Under the pieces are notes generated by a model that was given only the letters and a program-made list of their open reading frames with translations, ran no database searches and had not been told where the DNA came from. A stretch of 64,000 nucleotides of DNA, from positions 1 through 64,000 of the forward strand of contig JAJZDX010000020.1 of NCBI GenBank assembly GCA_021805865.1, in the 5' to 3' direction. The position numbers and the translations under genes were made by a program. This document shows positions 53,442-61,769 of this stretch, piece after piece. This DNA is from Pseudomonadota bacterium (GTDB taxonomy: Bacteria; Pseudomonadota; Gammaproteobacteria; Steroidobacterales; Steroidobacteraceae). Each line of letters begins with the position of its first letter. The stretch's first letter is position 1.

Positions 53442-54350
53442 TCACGCGGCGAGGTGGGGCTTCATCGTTTCCGCTATCCAGTCCATGAACACCTGCACGC
53501 GCCGCGGCAGGTTGTGGCGGTGGGCGTAGACGATCGAGACCGGCATGGGCTCGGGCCGGTACTGCACAAGGATCTCGACCAGGCGGCCGCTCTGCAGATG
53601 CTCGCGCAAGCCGGCGAGCGGGCTCTGGATGATTCCGAGGCCGGCGAGACAGGCGTGCTCGTACGCGTCGGCGCTGTTGACGGTCAGGGCGCCGCGCATC
53701 GGCAGGCTGCGGTAGCGCTCGCCGTCGGGGTACTCGAAACCCGGGCTCCTGGCACCGAGCGTGCTGACGTAATGAATCAACCGGTGATCGACGAGATCAT
53801 CCAGGGTTTGCGGGATGCCGTACTTCTCGAGGTACGCGGGACTCGCGCAGTTGGCGATGAGGTAAGCGCCGAGCCGCCGGGCAACCAGCGTGCTCTCATC
53901 CAGCGCTCCGGCGCGCACGACGCAATCAAAGCCTTCCCGGACGACGTCGACATGGCGGTCGGTGCTGCTCAACTCCAACTCGAGCTGCGGGTGCGCGGCT
54001 AGGAACTGCGGCAGCTGAGGCAGCACGTGCTTGCGCGCCAGGGCGGCGGGCATATCGACCCGCAGGCGGCCCCGCAGCGACAGCTCGTTGCGCTGAAACA
54101 TGCCGTCCAGCTCCTCGAACTCGGCGAGCAGATCCTTGCAGCGCTCGTAATAGGCCTGGCCGTCCTGGGTCAATTGCACCCGGCGGGTGGTGCGATGCAA
54201 CAGGCGCGCTCCCAAGGCATTCTCGAGTGCCTGCACGGCCATGGATACACTGGTCTTGCGCAAGCCCAGGCTCTCGGCGGCGCGCGTGAAGCTCGCCTCT
54301 TCCGCCACCCGGACGAAGATCTGCATTGCTTCCAGACGATTCATGCCCAT
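53442..54350 (-). CDS. LysR-family regulator, divergent from a broken SDR gene
   Basis: This LysR-type regulator of about 302 residues begins MGMNRLEAMQIFVRVAEEASFTRAAESLGLRK with the helix-turn-helix. It then has the LRGRLRVDMPAALARKHVLPQL effector-domain entry typical of the PecT/DsdC-like subgroup. ATG 54348-54350 or ATG 54342-54344 could start it. It is divergent from a truncated SDR gene. LysR-SDR pairs of this kind are common, which suggests that its normal target has been lost here. Confidence 0.87.
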   Translation of the reverse strand: MGMNRLEAMQIFVRVAEEASFTRAAESLGLRKTSVSMAVQALENALGARLLHRTTRRVQLTQDGQAYYERCKDLLAEFEELDGMFQRNELSLRGRLRVDMPAALARKHVLPQLPQFLAAHPQLELELSSTDRHVDVVREGFDCVVRAGALDESTLVARRLGAYLIANCASPAYLEKYGIPQTLDDLVDHRLIHYVSTLGARSPGFEYPDGERYRSLPMRGALTVNSADAYEHACLAGLGIIQSPLAGLREHLQSGRLVEILVQYRPEPMPVSIVYAHRHNLPRRVQVFMDWIAETMKPHLAA

Positions 54351-54470
54351 CACTTATTGTCCAACTGAACGAAACAATTATATCAGAAATTATTGGTTTT
54401 ATCTCGAACGAGAGAGGCTATGGCGGACTCGTCCCGTACCCCCATTCCATCTCACCCGGGAGAGCGCTCC

Positions 54471-54599
54471 ATGAACATCCCCACGCCCTTTGCACTGATC
54501 ACCGGCGGCAGCCGAGGCCTCGGGCGCAGCACCGCGCTGCAGCTCTCGCCGAGCATGGCAGCGGCATCGTCATCCCATACCGCGGTAATTTGTCATTAG
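54471..54599 (+). pseudogene. Truncated, frameshifted short-chain dehydrogenase
   Basis: The frame from ATG 54471 encodes the SDR start PFALITGGSRGLGRSTALQL. It then shifts: the expected continuation LAEHGSGIVIPYRGN is read in another frame from about 54545. The sequence is lost at 54597, where TnpB-related debris begins. Only the first ~40 residues of a ~250-residue enzyme remain. Confidence 0.75.
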
Positions 54600-55196
54600 A
54601 GTCCCGCCCTGACCCCTCTTTGCGCTGTTCCGGACAGCGCTCGAGCGGTCCTGGCCCTTGCGGGCCGTTGGGCCGGTTCGCGGTTCTGCGTGGGGCGGCG
54701 CTGGGCACGCGCGGCGGTCACCCGCGGTGCGTGCTCCGCCGCGCAGACCACTCCTCGCGCGTCACTTCCCGGCCCCCGCGCCGGTAGCGGGCGATGAGCC
54801 TGCGGCGAGCTGCCGCAACCCCTCGGCCCGGATGTTCTTCGCCGCGTTCTCATCGCGGTCGTGGTGCACCCCGCAGGCGGGGCACACCCAGCGCGAGGCC
54901 CCGAAGAGCCTTCCCGGCACGCGCCGCTGACGCGCGCTCCGGTAGCAGCGCAGGCGGTACGCTCGCTCGCAGGGGGACGGCTCGGCCATGGACGCAGTTA
55001 CCACCCAGCGGCGACAAAAATCAACGGGCGGGACGCAAATGATCACAGCCGTCGGACTCCCTGCTGCGCGTGCGAATACAACGTCAACACCGACGTCGTA
55101 TCAGCACGCTGCGCAAATGGCTTGACCCGACGGGGTCGCGAGCATCCGTGCCCGCTCCGGCGACTCAAGTCATTTTTCCATGCGGTAATTCGTCAT
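54582..55196. repeat. Near-identical 15-bp direct repeats 600 bases apart bracketing TnpB remnant
   Basis: GCGGTAATTTGTCAT at 54582-54596 and GCGGTAATTCGTCAT at 55182-55196 match at 14 of 15 positions in the same orientation. Their spacing is exactly 600 bases. The first copy overlaps the break point of the SDR gene, and the interval contains the TnpB fragment. They may be the edges of a defunct inserted element or a duplicated target. The second copy is not followed by recognisable SDR sequence, so the original junction is not restored. Confidence 0.55.
54762..54950 (-). pseudogene. TnpB (IS200/IS605-type) C-terminal remnant
   Basis: The minus strand encodes [35 protein letters not shown], cited here as [18 protein letters not shown]. 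This is the C-terminal zinc-finger and RuvC-end motif of TnpB proteins. Only the last ~60 residues remain, and upstream of this the frame carries no TnpB sequence. The RuvC Asp of [10 protein letters not shown] is kept, but without the rest of the protein no nuclease activity is expected. No TnpA or intact transposon end was recognised. Confidence 0.78.
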
Positions 55197-55236
55197 GGAA
55201 ACGCCGCGAACAGTTACGGTCTGCGGCACTGGGGAA

Positions 55237-56100
55237 TCAACCGAGGTCCTGCATGTCCTCGTGTGTCAGGTGGACCGCGGCGGCGGCGATGTTCTCCTCG
55301 AGGTGCTCGAGCGAGGCCGTCCCGGGAATGGGCAGCATCACGGGGGATCGGCGCAGGAGCCAGGCGATCGCCACCTGACCGGTCGAGATCCGGTGACGCT
55401 GTGCAACCTCGGCGAGCGCGCGCATCGCGCCGGAATGCGCCGCGTGCCGGCCGGAGCCGAGCGGGGCCCAGGGAAGGAAGGCGATCCCCTTGTCCTGACA
55501 GTGGGCGATGACATCCTCGGATTGCCGATCTTCCAGGTTGTAGCGGTTCTGGACCGAAACGATGGGTGACAGTCGCTCGCAGCGCTTGAGCTCGCTCAGG
55601 CTGACGTTTGACACGCCGATGTGCCGGATCTTGCCGCCGGCTTTCATCCGGACCAACTCCCCGATCGAGTCCTCGATCGGCACCTGCGGGTCCGGGGCGT
55701 GCAGCTGATACACGTCGATGCAATCCACCCTCAGGCGCCTCAGGCTCGCCTCGCACGCCTGGCGCAGATGTTGTGGACGGGCGTCGTGGTTCCATACGCC
55801 CGGGCCCGGGCGCACCAGCCCGCCCTTGGTGGCGATCACCAGGCCCTTTGGATACGGGTATAGCGCGAGCGCAATCAGATTCTCGCTGGTCTCGGGGCCG
55901 TAGGCATCCGCCGTGTCGATCAGATTCACGCCCAGGGAGACGGCGCGCTGGAGTATGTGGACGGCCGCCGATCTGTCGGGCGGATCGCCCCACACCCCCT
56001 GGCCCGTGATGCGCATCGCGCCAAAGCCCAGTCGGCTCACGTGCAGATCCGTGCCGAGGGCGATCGAGCCGGCCGCCGAGGCGGCAATGTCTGCATTCAT
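55237..56100 (-). CDS. Aldo/keto reductase
   Basis: This 287-residue aldo/keto reductase has the (beta/alpha)8 signatures VNLIDTADAYGPETSENL (catalytic Asp and Tyr), GLVIATKGG (Lys), DVYQLHAPDP (His) and a C-terminal VMLPIPGTASLEHLEEN (NADPH site). It starts at ATG 56098-56100 behind GGAG. The substrate is unknown. It is intact although its neighbours on both sides are broken. Confidence 0.9.
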   Translation of the reverse strand: MNADIAASAAGSIALGTDLHVSRLGFGAMRITGQGVWGDPPDRSAAVHILQRAVSLGVNLIDTADAYGPETSENLIALALYPYPKGLVIATKGGLVRPGPGVWNHDARPQHLRQACEASLRRLRVDCIDVYQLHAPDPQVPIEDSIGELVRMKAGGKIRHIGVSNVSLSELKRCERLSPIVSVQNRYNLEDRQSEDVIAHCQDKGIAFLPWAPLGSGRHAAHSGAMRALAEVAQRHRISTGQVAIAWLLRRSPVMLPIPGTASLEHLEENIAAAAVHLTHEDMQDLG

Positions 56101-56566
56101 GGTGTCGCTCCGCATGCCTGATGGGTCGGCCGTTGAGTATCGCGCGACCGTGCCACGGCCCGCCAGTCCCGTCGTGATGGGCAGACAACGGCGGTGCGGC
56201 CCGGGGCCGGCGCGCGCCTCGAGGGGTTGATCATTTTCCTGCACGCGGACTTCCGCCGCGAGCGGCTTGCCCTGCTGCTCTTCGCGGCGCGGCTCGTACT
56301 CGTGATCGTCCGCATGCTCTGGATCCTCTACCACCTGTACATGCGCATGATGAAGCCGGTCCGGGACGCGCCGGGGCGATGGAATTGCGCTTCCAGTGCA
56401 TTCGGAAGCGGTCCGGTTCGGGCTTGCCGTGCGGGCCCGCGGCCGGGAGGAGCCGGATGCGCCTGGAGACGTTGAGGCGCCGGCGCAATGCCCGAGCGTA
56501 TCGCAAATCCTCGCTCGATGATTCCGGGCGGGGTGTTTGGCGAGTGTCGCCGGACGGCAGGGACAT

Positions 56567-56985
56567 CCGCCGGCGAACCAGCGGTGCCGACAGGACGGCG
56601 ATGAGCGTAAAAGGCAGGACCACCTCGAGCGGGAAGCGCCATCCGGGGTGCAGAAGCGCCGGATACAGGGCGAGGGCAATCCCCGGCGGATGCAATACGT
56701 TGAATGCGCTGAGCACGAGCGCCGCCGCAAGCGCGGCGACGATCGCGGTGCTTGCATCGGCCCCGAGAATCGCCGTGAGCGCGGTGCCGATCGAGGCGCC
56801 GAGGACAGAGCCGAGGATCACGGAGTGCGGCTTGGCGAGCGGCATCCCCGGCAGGTAAAGAAGAATGGCGAGCGTTGCGCCAAAGGGCGGCGTGAGAAGA
56901 ATCGCATCCCGCGAGCCACGTCAACGCGCCGAGCAGCACGGTCATCCAGATTCCGCCGATCAGCTCAGGGCGGAACCCCGCGGTG
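56567..56985 (-). pseudogene. HPP-family membrane protein, frameshifted
   Basis: One frame gives GFRPELIGGIWMTVLLGALTW. After a shift near 56905-56912 another gives TPPFGATLAILLYLPGMPLAKPHSV and the family motif NVLHPPGIALALYPAL followed by LPFTLIAVLSAPLV. Together they make an HPP-type four-helix membrane protein interrupted once. The second frame stays open to 56231 but loses recognisable sequence after about 56567. The N-terminal start is not clear, because the neighbouring AhpD-like gene ends at 57019. Confidence 0.7.
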
Positions 56986-57018
56986 CGAGGGCTGTGCGTG
57001 CGGCTCGGGATTTCGGTG

Positions 57019-57382
57019 TCAGGGTCGGTCCTGCTCCGGCGCCTGCGCCGATTGTGCCACCGCATCCATCACTCGCGTGGAGCACACCACCGTTGCGCCC
57101 GCGTTCACGGCCACTGCAACCCCGAGCGCCTCGGCAAGCTCCTCCTCGGTTGCCCCGAGACGCTGGGCCGCCTCGGTATGCACGGCGATACAGCCGTCAC
57201 AGCGCACCGTAACGGCGACCGCGAGCGCGATGAGCTCGCGGGTCTTGCCCCCGAGAACGTTGTTGCGTTGCCCGGCGGCGCTGAGTGCGGTATATCCCTG
57301 GCTGGTCTCCGGGCTGAGCGTGGCGAGCCGCCTCCCGGCCGGCCGCGAGCTCTCCGCGGTAGTGTTTCCAATCGAGCATCAT
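57019..57382 (-). pseudogene. AhpD/carboxymuconolactone-decarboxylase-like gene with one frameshift
   Basis: Starting at tandem ATGs (57380-57382), the protein MLDWKHYRGELAAG breaks near 57331-57345. It resumes in another frame as RLATLSPETSQGYTALSAAG, NVLGGKTRELIALAVAVTV and CDGCIAVHTEAAQRLGATEEELAEAL. The redox motif CxxCxxxH is intact, and the gene is full-length apart from this single shift. It may therefore be a recent mutation or a sequencing error in the GGCCGGCCGGG run. Confidence 0.78.
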
Positions 57383-57809
57383 GTCCGAACCCTCGGCGGA
57401 AATCACCCCTGGGAGGAGACGGGGCCAGGCCCTCGGATAATATGGTGGCGTCTGCGCGAGCGTAGCCATTCACGCCCGGCAGGCTGAACAGCCTGCCGGG
57501 GCATTCGGTCTCGACTGCGCTTTTGTGGGAACCGGCAAGTACCGACCCGTTGGGGTCATTCGGCTGAAATCACCGCAACGCCTGAGGAACGATGGAGCGT
57601 ACATTCCAACGACCGCTTCCGGGCGGTATTGTTTAGAGCAATCACATCGCGCCGACCGGCGAGCGACGTCGCGACTGAGTTCCGAATGGCGGCGAATGTG
57701 GCGTTTGCGTCGATGTCACGACAGGCAATGGCCCTGGTAAGTTACCGCGTCAATCAATCCGGCGCGGATCACCGCGATCGACGCCGCAGGACGGCTCACG
57801 CTCGGTTGC
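57383..57809. other. Non-coding gap, no gene seen
   Basis: This is about 430 bases between the AhpD-like pseudogene and the AAA ATPase gene, with lower GC than the surrounding chromosome. Short open frames here show no recognisable domain. No terminator or repeat could be supported. Confidence 0.45.
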
Positions 57810-59249
57810 TCATATGCCATCGCGAAGGAGAGCGTCCGCATCCAAAGAGAGGTCGACGGCAGATTTCAGATAATGGTTGCTCTGCGCGCCCTCGGGCGCC
57901 AGGAGGCAGACAATAATGCTGCGGCGCCCGTGGAGCTGAGCATTCAGAACAGCTCTGCGGCGCTGCAACTTCGCCGCCTCTGCGCTCGTCATGACAAAAG
58001 GGCCGTCGCAGAATTTGAGCCCGAAAAGATAGACCGCGCCGCCGCGCACGTCGAATAGCAGGTCAATCTGCCCGTTGCCCGCGCTGTTCTTTAGGTCTGC
58101 CCGGGTGACCGTATAGTCGCTCTTGGCGATGCCAAGCGCAGTCGCGATCGAATGCGCATGATTCCAAGCGACGATCTCGAACGCGTGTCCGCACCATGAT
58201 TTGTACTGTCGACTGCTCACGATGGCCTGCCACGATCGCATGCGGGCGCGGCCCGCCAGCCACTGCAGGTGAAACAGAGTGAACATGTCGCAGGGCCGAT
58301 AGCGCCGGTAGCGATCACCCCGCGCGCCAAGCGGTCGGTGTGCTTCGAGAAACCCGGATTGTTCGAGATTGTCGATATATTGTGTGAGTTTGCCGCCTGA
58401 AGACAGTCGAGCGCTGGCGCTGACTTCGGAACGCGTCAGCCCATCCTTGGATTTCGCAACCTGCGTGACGATCTGTTTGTGAGCCACGGCGTTGTTGAAT
58501 AGCGAATCGAACAGCTCGTCGAACTCACCCTGCAGCGGGGCATTGGCGGAGAAGAACAGCCGATCGATGAATGCGGCGACAGACTCGCCGCGTCTCATGA
58601 GAGCGAAATAATACGGCACTCCTCCCAAGACCATGTACAGCTTCAGAACGTCGGTCCGGGAGAGTCGGATGTGCTGATGGGCGAGATAGGCGCAGACCTC
58701 ATGCAGCTTGAACTGCGACACGCGTATCCGGTCGGTGATCCTGCGGTGCCATCCACCCTTGCCCTCCACGATCTGGTGTACGATCCAGGATGCAGCCGAG
58801 CCACACACGAACATCTTCAATCGGGGCATCCGAGTGCCCGTCGCGTTCCAAAAGTACTCCAGCGAGCTCAGAAAGCCGGAGCGCCGCGAATCCAGCCAGG
58901 GCGCCTCGTCGAAGAAGACAGTGACGGGTTTGCTGTCTCCCGGCAGCGATGCGATGGACGTTTGCAACTGGCCAAAGGCTTCCTCCCACGTGGACGGCGC
59001 GCGCAGCGCCACATCGTTATGGAAGGCTGCGGACAGTGCTTTGGAAAAGTGCTCGAGCTGGGTACGGCGTTTGCCGTCGCGCTGTCCGGTGAGCTTGAAA
59101 TACCAGTCCGCGACAGGCGCTCTGCCGCAGCGAATGAGATATGTTTTGCCGACGCGCCTTCTTCCCCACACCGCCACGAGCTCGGGCTTTTCTGATGTGA
59201 GAACGCGGCGGATGGTGCTGAGTTCCGCGGCGCGACCGATGATTTCCAT
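57810..59249 (-). CDS. AAA-family ATPase with DUF234-like nuclease-fold C-terminus
   Basis: This 479-residue ATPase starts MEIIGRAAELSTIRRVL and has Walker A WGRRRVGKT and Walker B TVFFDEAPWLD. A sensor-type FVCGSAASWI follows, then a winged-helix region (DGLTRSEVSASARLSSGGKLTQYIDNLEQSGFL). The C-terminal domain resembles the PD-(D/E)xK-like fold of this family: the Asp is present in GQIDLLFDV, but the expected Glu of the E-x-K motif is Gly (LFGLKF). The ATG at 59247-59249 is preferred over an upstream TTG. Members of this family are frequent in mobile and accessory DNA. Their function is poorly known. Confidence 0.82.
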   Translation of the reverse strand: MEIIGRAAELSTIRRVLTSEKPELVAVWGRRRVGKTYLIRCGRAPVADWYFKLTGQRDGKRRTQLEHFSKALSAAFHNDVALRAPSTWEEAFGQLQTSIASLPGDSKPVTVFFDEAPWLDSRRSGFLSSLEYFWNATGTRMPRLKMFVCGSAASWIVHQIVEGKGGWHRRITDRIRVSQFKLHEVCAYLAHQHIRLSRTDVLKLYMVLGGVPYYFALMRRGESVAAFIDRLFFSANAPLQGEFDELFDSLFNNAVAHKQIVTQVAKSKDGLTRSEVSASARLSSGGKLTQYIDNLEQSGFLEAHRPLGARGDRYRRYRPCDMFTLFHLQWLAGRARMRSWQAIVSSRQYKSWCGHAFEIVAWNHAHSIATALGIAKSDYTVTRADLKNSAGNGQIDLLFDVRGGAVYLFGLKFCDGPFVMTSAEAAKLQRRRAVLNAQLHGRRSIIVCLLAPEGAQSNHYLKSAVDLSLDADALLRDGI

Positions 59250-59292
59250 GGGGTCATCGAAAAGAGGCCGGAAGTCCAGCGAAATACTGCAC

Positions 59293-59328
59293 TTCTGGCC
59301 TCTTATAATTTCAGGTATCGGGCCAGAA
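59293..59328. promoter_or_regulatory. Inverted repeat upstream of the AAA ATPase gene
   Basis: Perfect eight-base arms TTCTGGCC (59293-59300) and GGCCAGAA (59321-59328) flank an AT-rich 20-base centre containing TTATAATTT. It lies 44-79 bases upstream of the ATPase start and could be its operator-promoter. The function is inferred from position only. Confidence 0.4.
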
Positions 59329-59448
59329 CCCAACTCCTAGAGCTACTTTTGGCCTTATATGACATTCCTGCCGCCAAGAGCCGCGCTGAATCCTGTCTCT
59401 TGACGCGCAGACCTTTGCGATTCGTCCCTGCCGAGCGCGGATCTCTCC

Positions 59449-59751
59449 TCAGGACCCCGTATTCAGGGAACCGGACCATTCACACATCAATGCCTGAAAC
59501 GGATCGTCCCCGCGCAGTTGGCAGTGCAGTCCCGGTCTCTCGGCAATACGCGCACGGGGCATCCCACTCTTGCGGTACGGGCGTGCCGGGTTTGGTGGCA
59601 CGAGGAAGTTCTCGCACCGAACCGACTTGCAGAAGTTGACCTCGATGCCGGCGTGGGGCGGCGGTACCCGCACACCGCCTTTGGACAGGCGCCTTCGCCG
59701 CGGCGTCACGGGAACGGGAGCATTTCCCGCCCCTGGCCTATCGTCGGACAA
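59449..59751 (-). pseudogene. N-terminal fragment of a zinc-ribbon transposase
   Basis: The minus-strand frame contains AGIEVNFCKSVRCENFLVPP and LHCQLRGDDPFQA. This resembles the N-terminal zinc-ribbon region of a family of insertion-sequence transposases that begin VNFCKNPxCxNFGVP. The second cysteine pair is incomplete and the frame ends after about 100 residues. It is a short remnant; the match is from memory. Confidence 0.5.
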
Positions 59752-59914
59752 AAAAATCTACGAAGCTATTTGAATTACAGGGAGTAATATCCGATTTTAT
59801 GCCCTACGATCAACACGTTATCCGAGGGCCTGGGGAGACGGGCGCAGGGGTGCCCTGAAATGGCTGCACGGCTCAGCGCAGCTGACTTCAGGCTCGAGCG
59901 CATCGGGGGAAGGC

Positions 59915-60880
59915 ATGGATGATGCGCTCACCGGGCTTGCCCCGCTGCTGCGCGTGCAGCCCGAGCTGCAGCAGATTTGCCGCTTCGGCGCGCAATGGGC
60001 GTCGGATCACGCGGCCGAGGCCGGCCACTGGGCGCCTTTCCACCTGGTGACGGCGGGGTCTTGCTCGATCGACCTCGCCGAGGGCGGGCGGCCGATACTC
60101 CTCTCGGCCGGTGACATCGCCGTGCTGCCGCATGGCAGCCGGCACACGGTGAGAGGGACCGGCACGCCGATCGGCGCGTGTGGAGACTTCGGCATCCGCG
60201 CACGCGCGTTGGGTCCGTTCGCGCTGAAAACCAATACCGACTCCGAGCCCGAAGCGCAGCTGGTCTGCGGGCGTCTGCGCTTCGGGCTGGCGCACCACAA
60301 TCTCATCCTGGCGGCGCTGCCGGAGGTGATCGTGGTGTCCTCCCGCGGCAATGGCGCGGCGGAGCCGCGGCTCGGCACGCTGGTCGCGATGATTCAGGAG
60401 GAAGTTGACGGCGGGCACCCGGGCGCTCTCGCCGTCGCCACCGACCTGGCGAGCGCGCTGCTCATCATGGTCGTGCGCGCGCATCTCGAGCGCGAGGGCA
60501 CTCAAAGCGGGATCCTCAGGCTGCTCGCGCACAGGCAGGCGGCAGGGGCCCTCACGGCCATGTTGAGCGATCCGGCCAGGAAGTGGATGTTGGATAGCCT
60601 GGCCGCCTGCGCAAGCACGTCCCGTGCCAGCCTGGTGCGCATGTTCCACCAGACGGTGGGGCAGTCGCCGCTGGCGTTTCTCGCCGGACTCAGGCTCGAG
60701 CTCGCCCGCTCCAAACTGTCCACCTCGCCCCTGTCGGTTGCATCGATAGCGGCCGAGGTCGGCTACGGCTCGGAAAGCGCGCTCAGCCGCGCCTACTACC
60801 GCCGCTTCGGCTCCCGGCCCGGCGAAGCGCGCAAAGGCGCGCCGGCGGCCTCTAGGCTCGCGGCCCCGAAGGCGGAGTAG
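59915..60880 (+). CDS. AraC-family transcriptional regulator (cupin type)
   Basis: This 321-residue regulator has an N-terminal cupin-like sensor domain (HLVTAGSCSIDLAEGG, LSAGDIAVLPHGSRHTV) and a C-terminal AraC helix-turn-helix pair (STSRASLVRMFHQTVGQSPLAFLAGLRLELARSKL and IAAEVGYGSESALSRAYYRRFGSRPGEAR). It starts at ATG 59915. It converges on an SDR gene with a 29-base overlap. The SDR-aldo/keto reductase pair beyond is its likely target, since this regulator-oxidoreductase grouping is common. Confidence 0.9.
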   Translation: MDDALTGLAPLLRVQPELQQICRFGAQWASDHAAEAGHWAPFHLVTAGSCSIDLAEGGRPILLSAGDIAVLPHGSRHTVRGTGTPIGACGDFGIRARALGPFALKTNTDSEPEAQLVCGRLRFGLAHHNLILAALPEVIVVSSRGNGAAEPRLGTLVAMIQEEVDGGHPGALAVATDLASALLIMVVRAHLEREGTQSGILRLLAHRQAAGALTAMLSDPARKWMLDSLAACASTSRASLVRMFHQTVGQSPLAFLAGLRLELARSKLSTSPLSVASIAAEVGYGSESALSRAYYRRFGSRPGEARKGAPAASRLAAPKAE

Positions 60881-61718
60881 GCCCCGGGGCAGCGAAGTCC
60901 GTGCCGAGACCAACCTGCTTCCACGCCTCGAGCTCGGCCGAGAACGCCTCGAGCACCTCGCGGGTACGTTGATAGGCGTCGGACCCCAGGACCAGATGAA
61001 GGGGCGGCTGCCGCGATCGCACCGCCTCGATGATGGCCGCCGCCGCACGCGCCGGATCCCCGGGCTGCCTGCCGGCCATCGCGGTGAGCCGTTGCGCGGC
61101 CGCGCCCGCGGTTGCGGCGTAGTCCTCGAGGCTCGTGCCGCCGCGGCGGATCGAGCGGTCGGACAGGAAGTCCGTGCGAAAGGCTCCCGGCTCGACCAGG
61201 GTGACGTGGATGCCGAGCGGGGCGACCTCCCGGGCCAAGCTCTGCGACATCCCCTCGACCGCCATCTTCGCCGCCGCGTAATAGCCGGAGCCGGCCGCCG
61301 GCGCCACGCCGGCGATCGAGGTGATGTTGACGATGTGTCCCGAGCGCTGCGCCCGAAGGTGGGGCAGCGCCGCCTGGATCACCCGGCGGGGGCCGTGAAA
61401 GTTGACGTCGAACAGATGCGCAACCTGCTCCTCGGAGGCCTCTTCCACGGAGCTGAGCAGGCCGTAGCCGGCGTTGTTGACGATGACGTCCACCCGCCCG
61501 AGGCCGAATGCGGCCTCGACGGCCTCCCTGACGGCGCGCGGATCGGTCATCTCGAGCGCCAGGAGCGTGAGGCGCCCCTGTCCGCGGGCGATCCCGGCCG
61601 AGCCGCCGCGGGTGGTGCCGATCACGGTTGCGCCCTCGGCGAGCAGGGTCTCGGCAAGGACCTTGCCGAGGCCGCGCGAGACGCCGGTGATGAACCAGAC
61701 TTTCGATTCGTGACTCAT
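60852..61718 (-). CDS. Short-chain dehydrogenase/reductase
   Basis: This 288-residue SDR has the cofactor motif TGVSRGLGK, NNAGYG, the catalytic serine in NITSIAGVAP, and YYAAAK (Tyr/Lys). The C-terminal third is of the type seen in oxidoreductases acting on small carbonyls. It starts ATG 61716-61718, 51 bases after the upstream aldo/keto reductase gene, and is probably co-transcribed with it. The substrate is unknown. Confidence 0.9.
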   Translation of the reverse strand: MSHESKVWFITGVSRGLGKVLAETLLAEGATVIGTTRGGSAGIARGQGRLTLLALEMTDPRAVREAVEAAFGLGRVDVIVNNAGYGLLSSVEEASEEQVAHLFDVNFHGPRRVIQAALPHLRAQRSGHIVNITSIAGVAPAAGSGYYAAAKMAVEGMSQSLAREVAPLGIHVTLVEPGAFRTDFLSDRSIRRGGTSLEDYAATAGAAAQRLTAMAGRQPGDPARAAAAIIEAVRSRQPPLHLVLGSDAYQRTREVLEAFSAELEAWKQVGLGTDFAAPGPTPPSGPRA

Positions 61719-61769
61719 GCAAGATCTCCCGGCCGGGGCGGGCGGTGGAGGCTCGGACGCTTTCCGGTG

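Noticed and set aside
59750-59757. Run of A residues as a minus-strand terminator
   Set aside because: No stable hairpin precedes the corresponding T tract on the minus strand.
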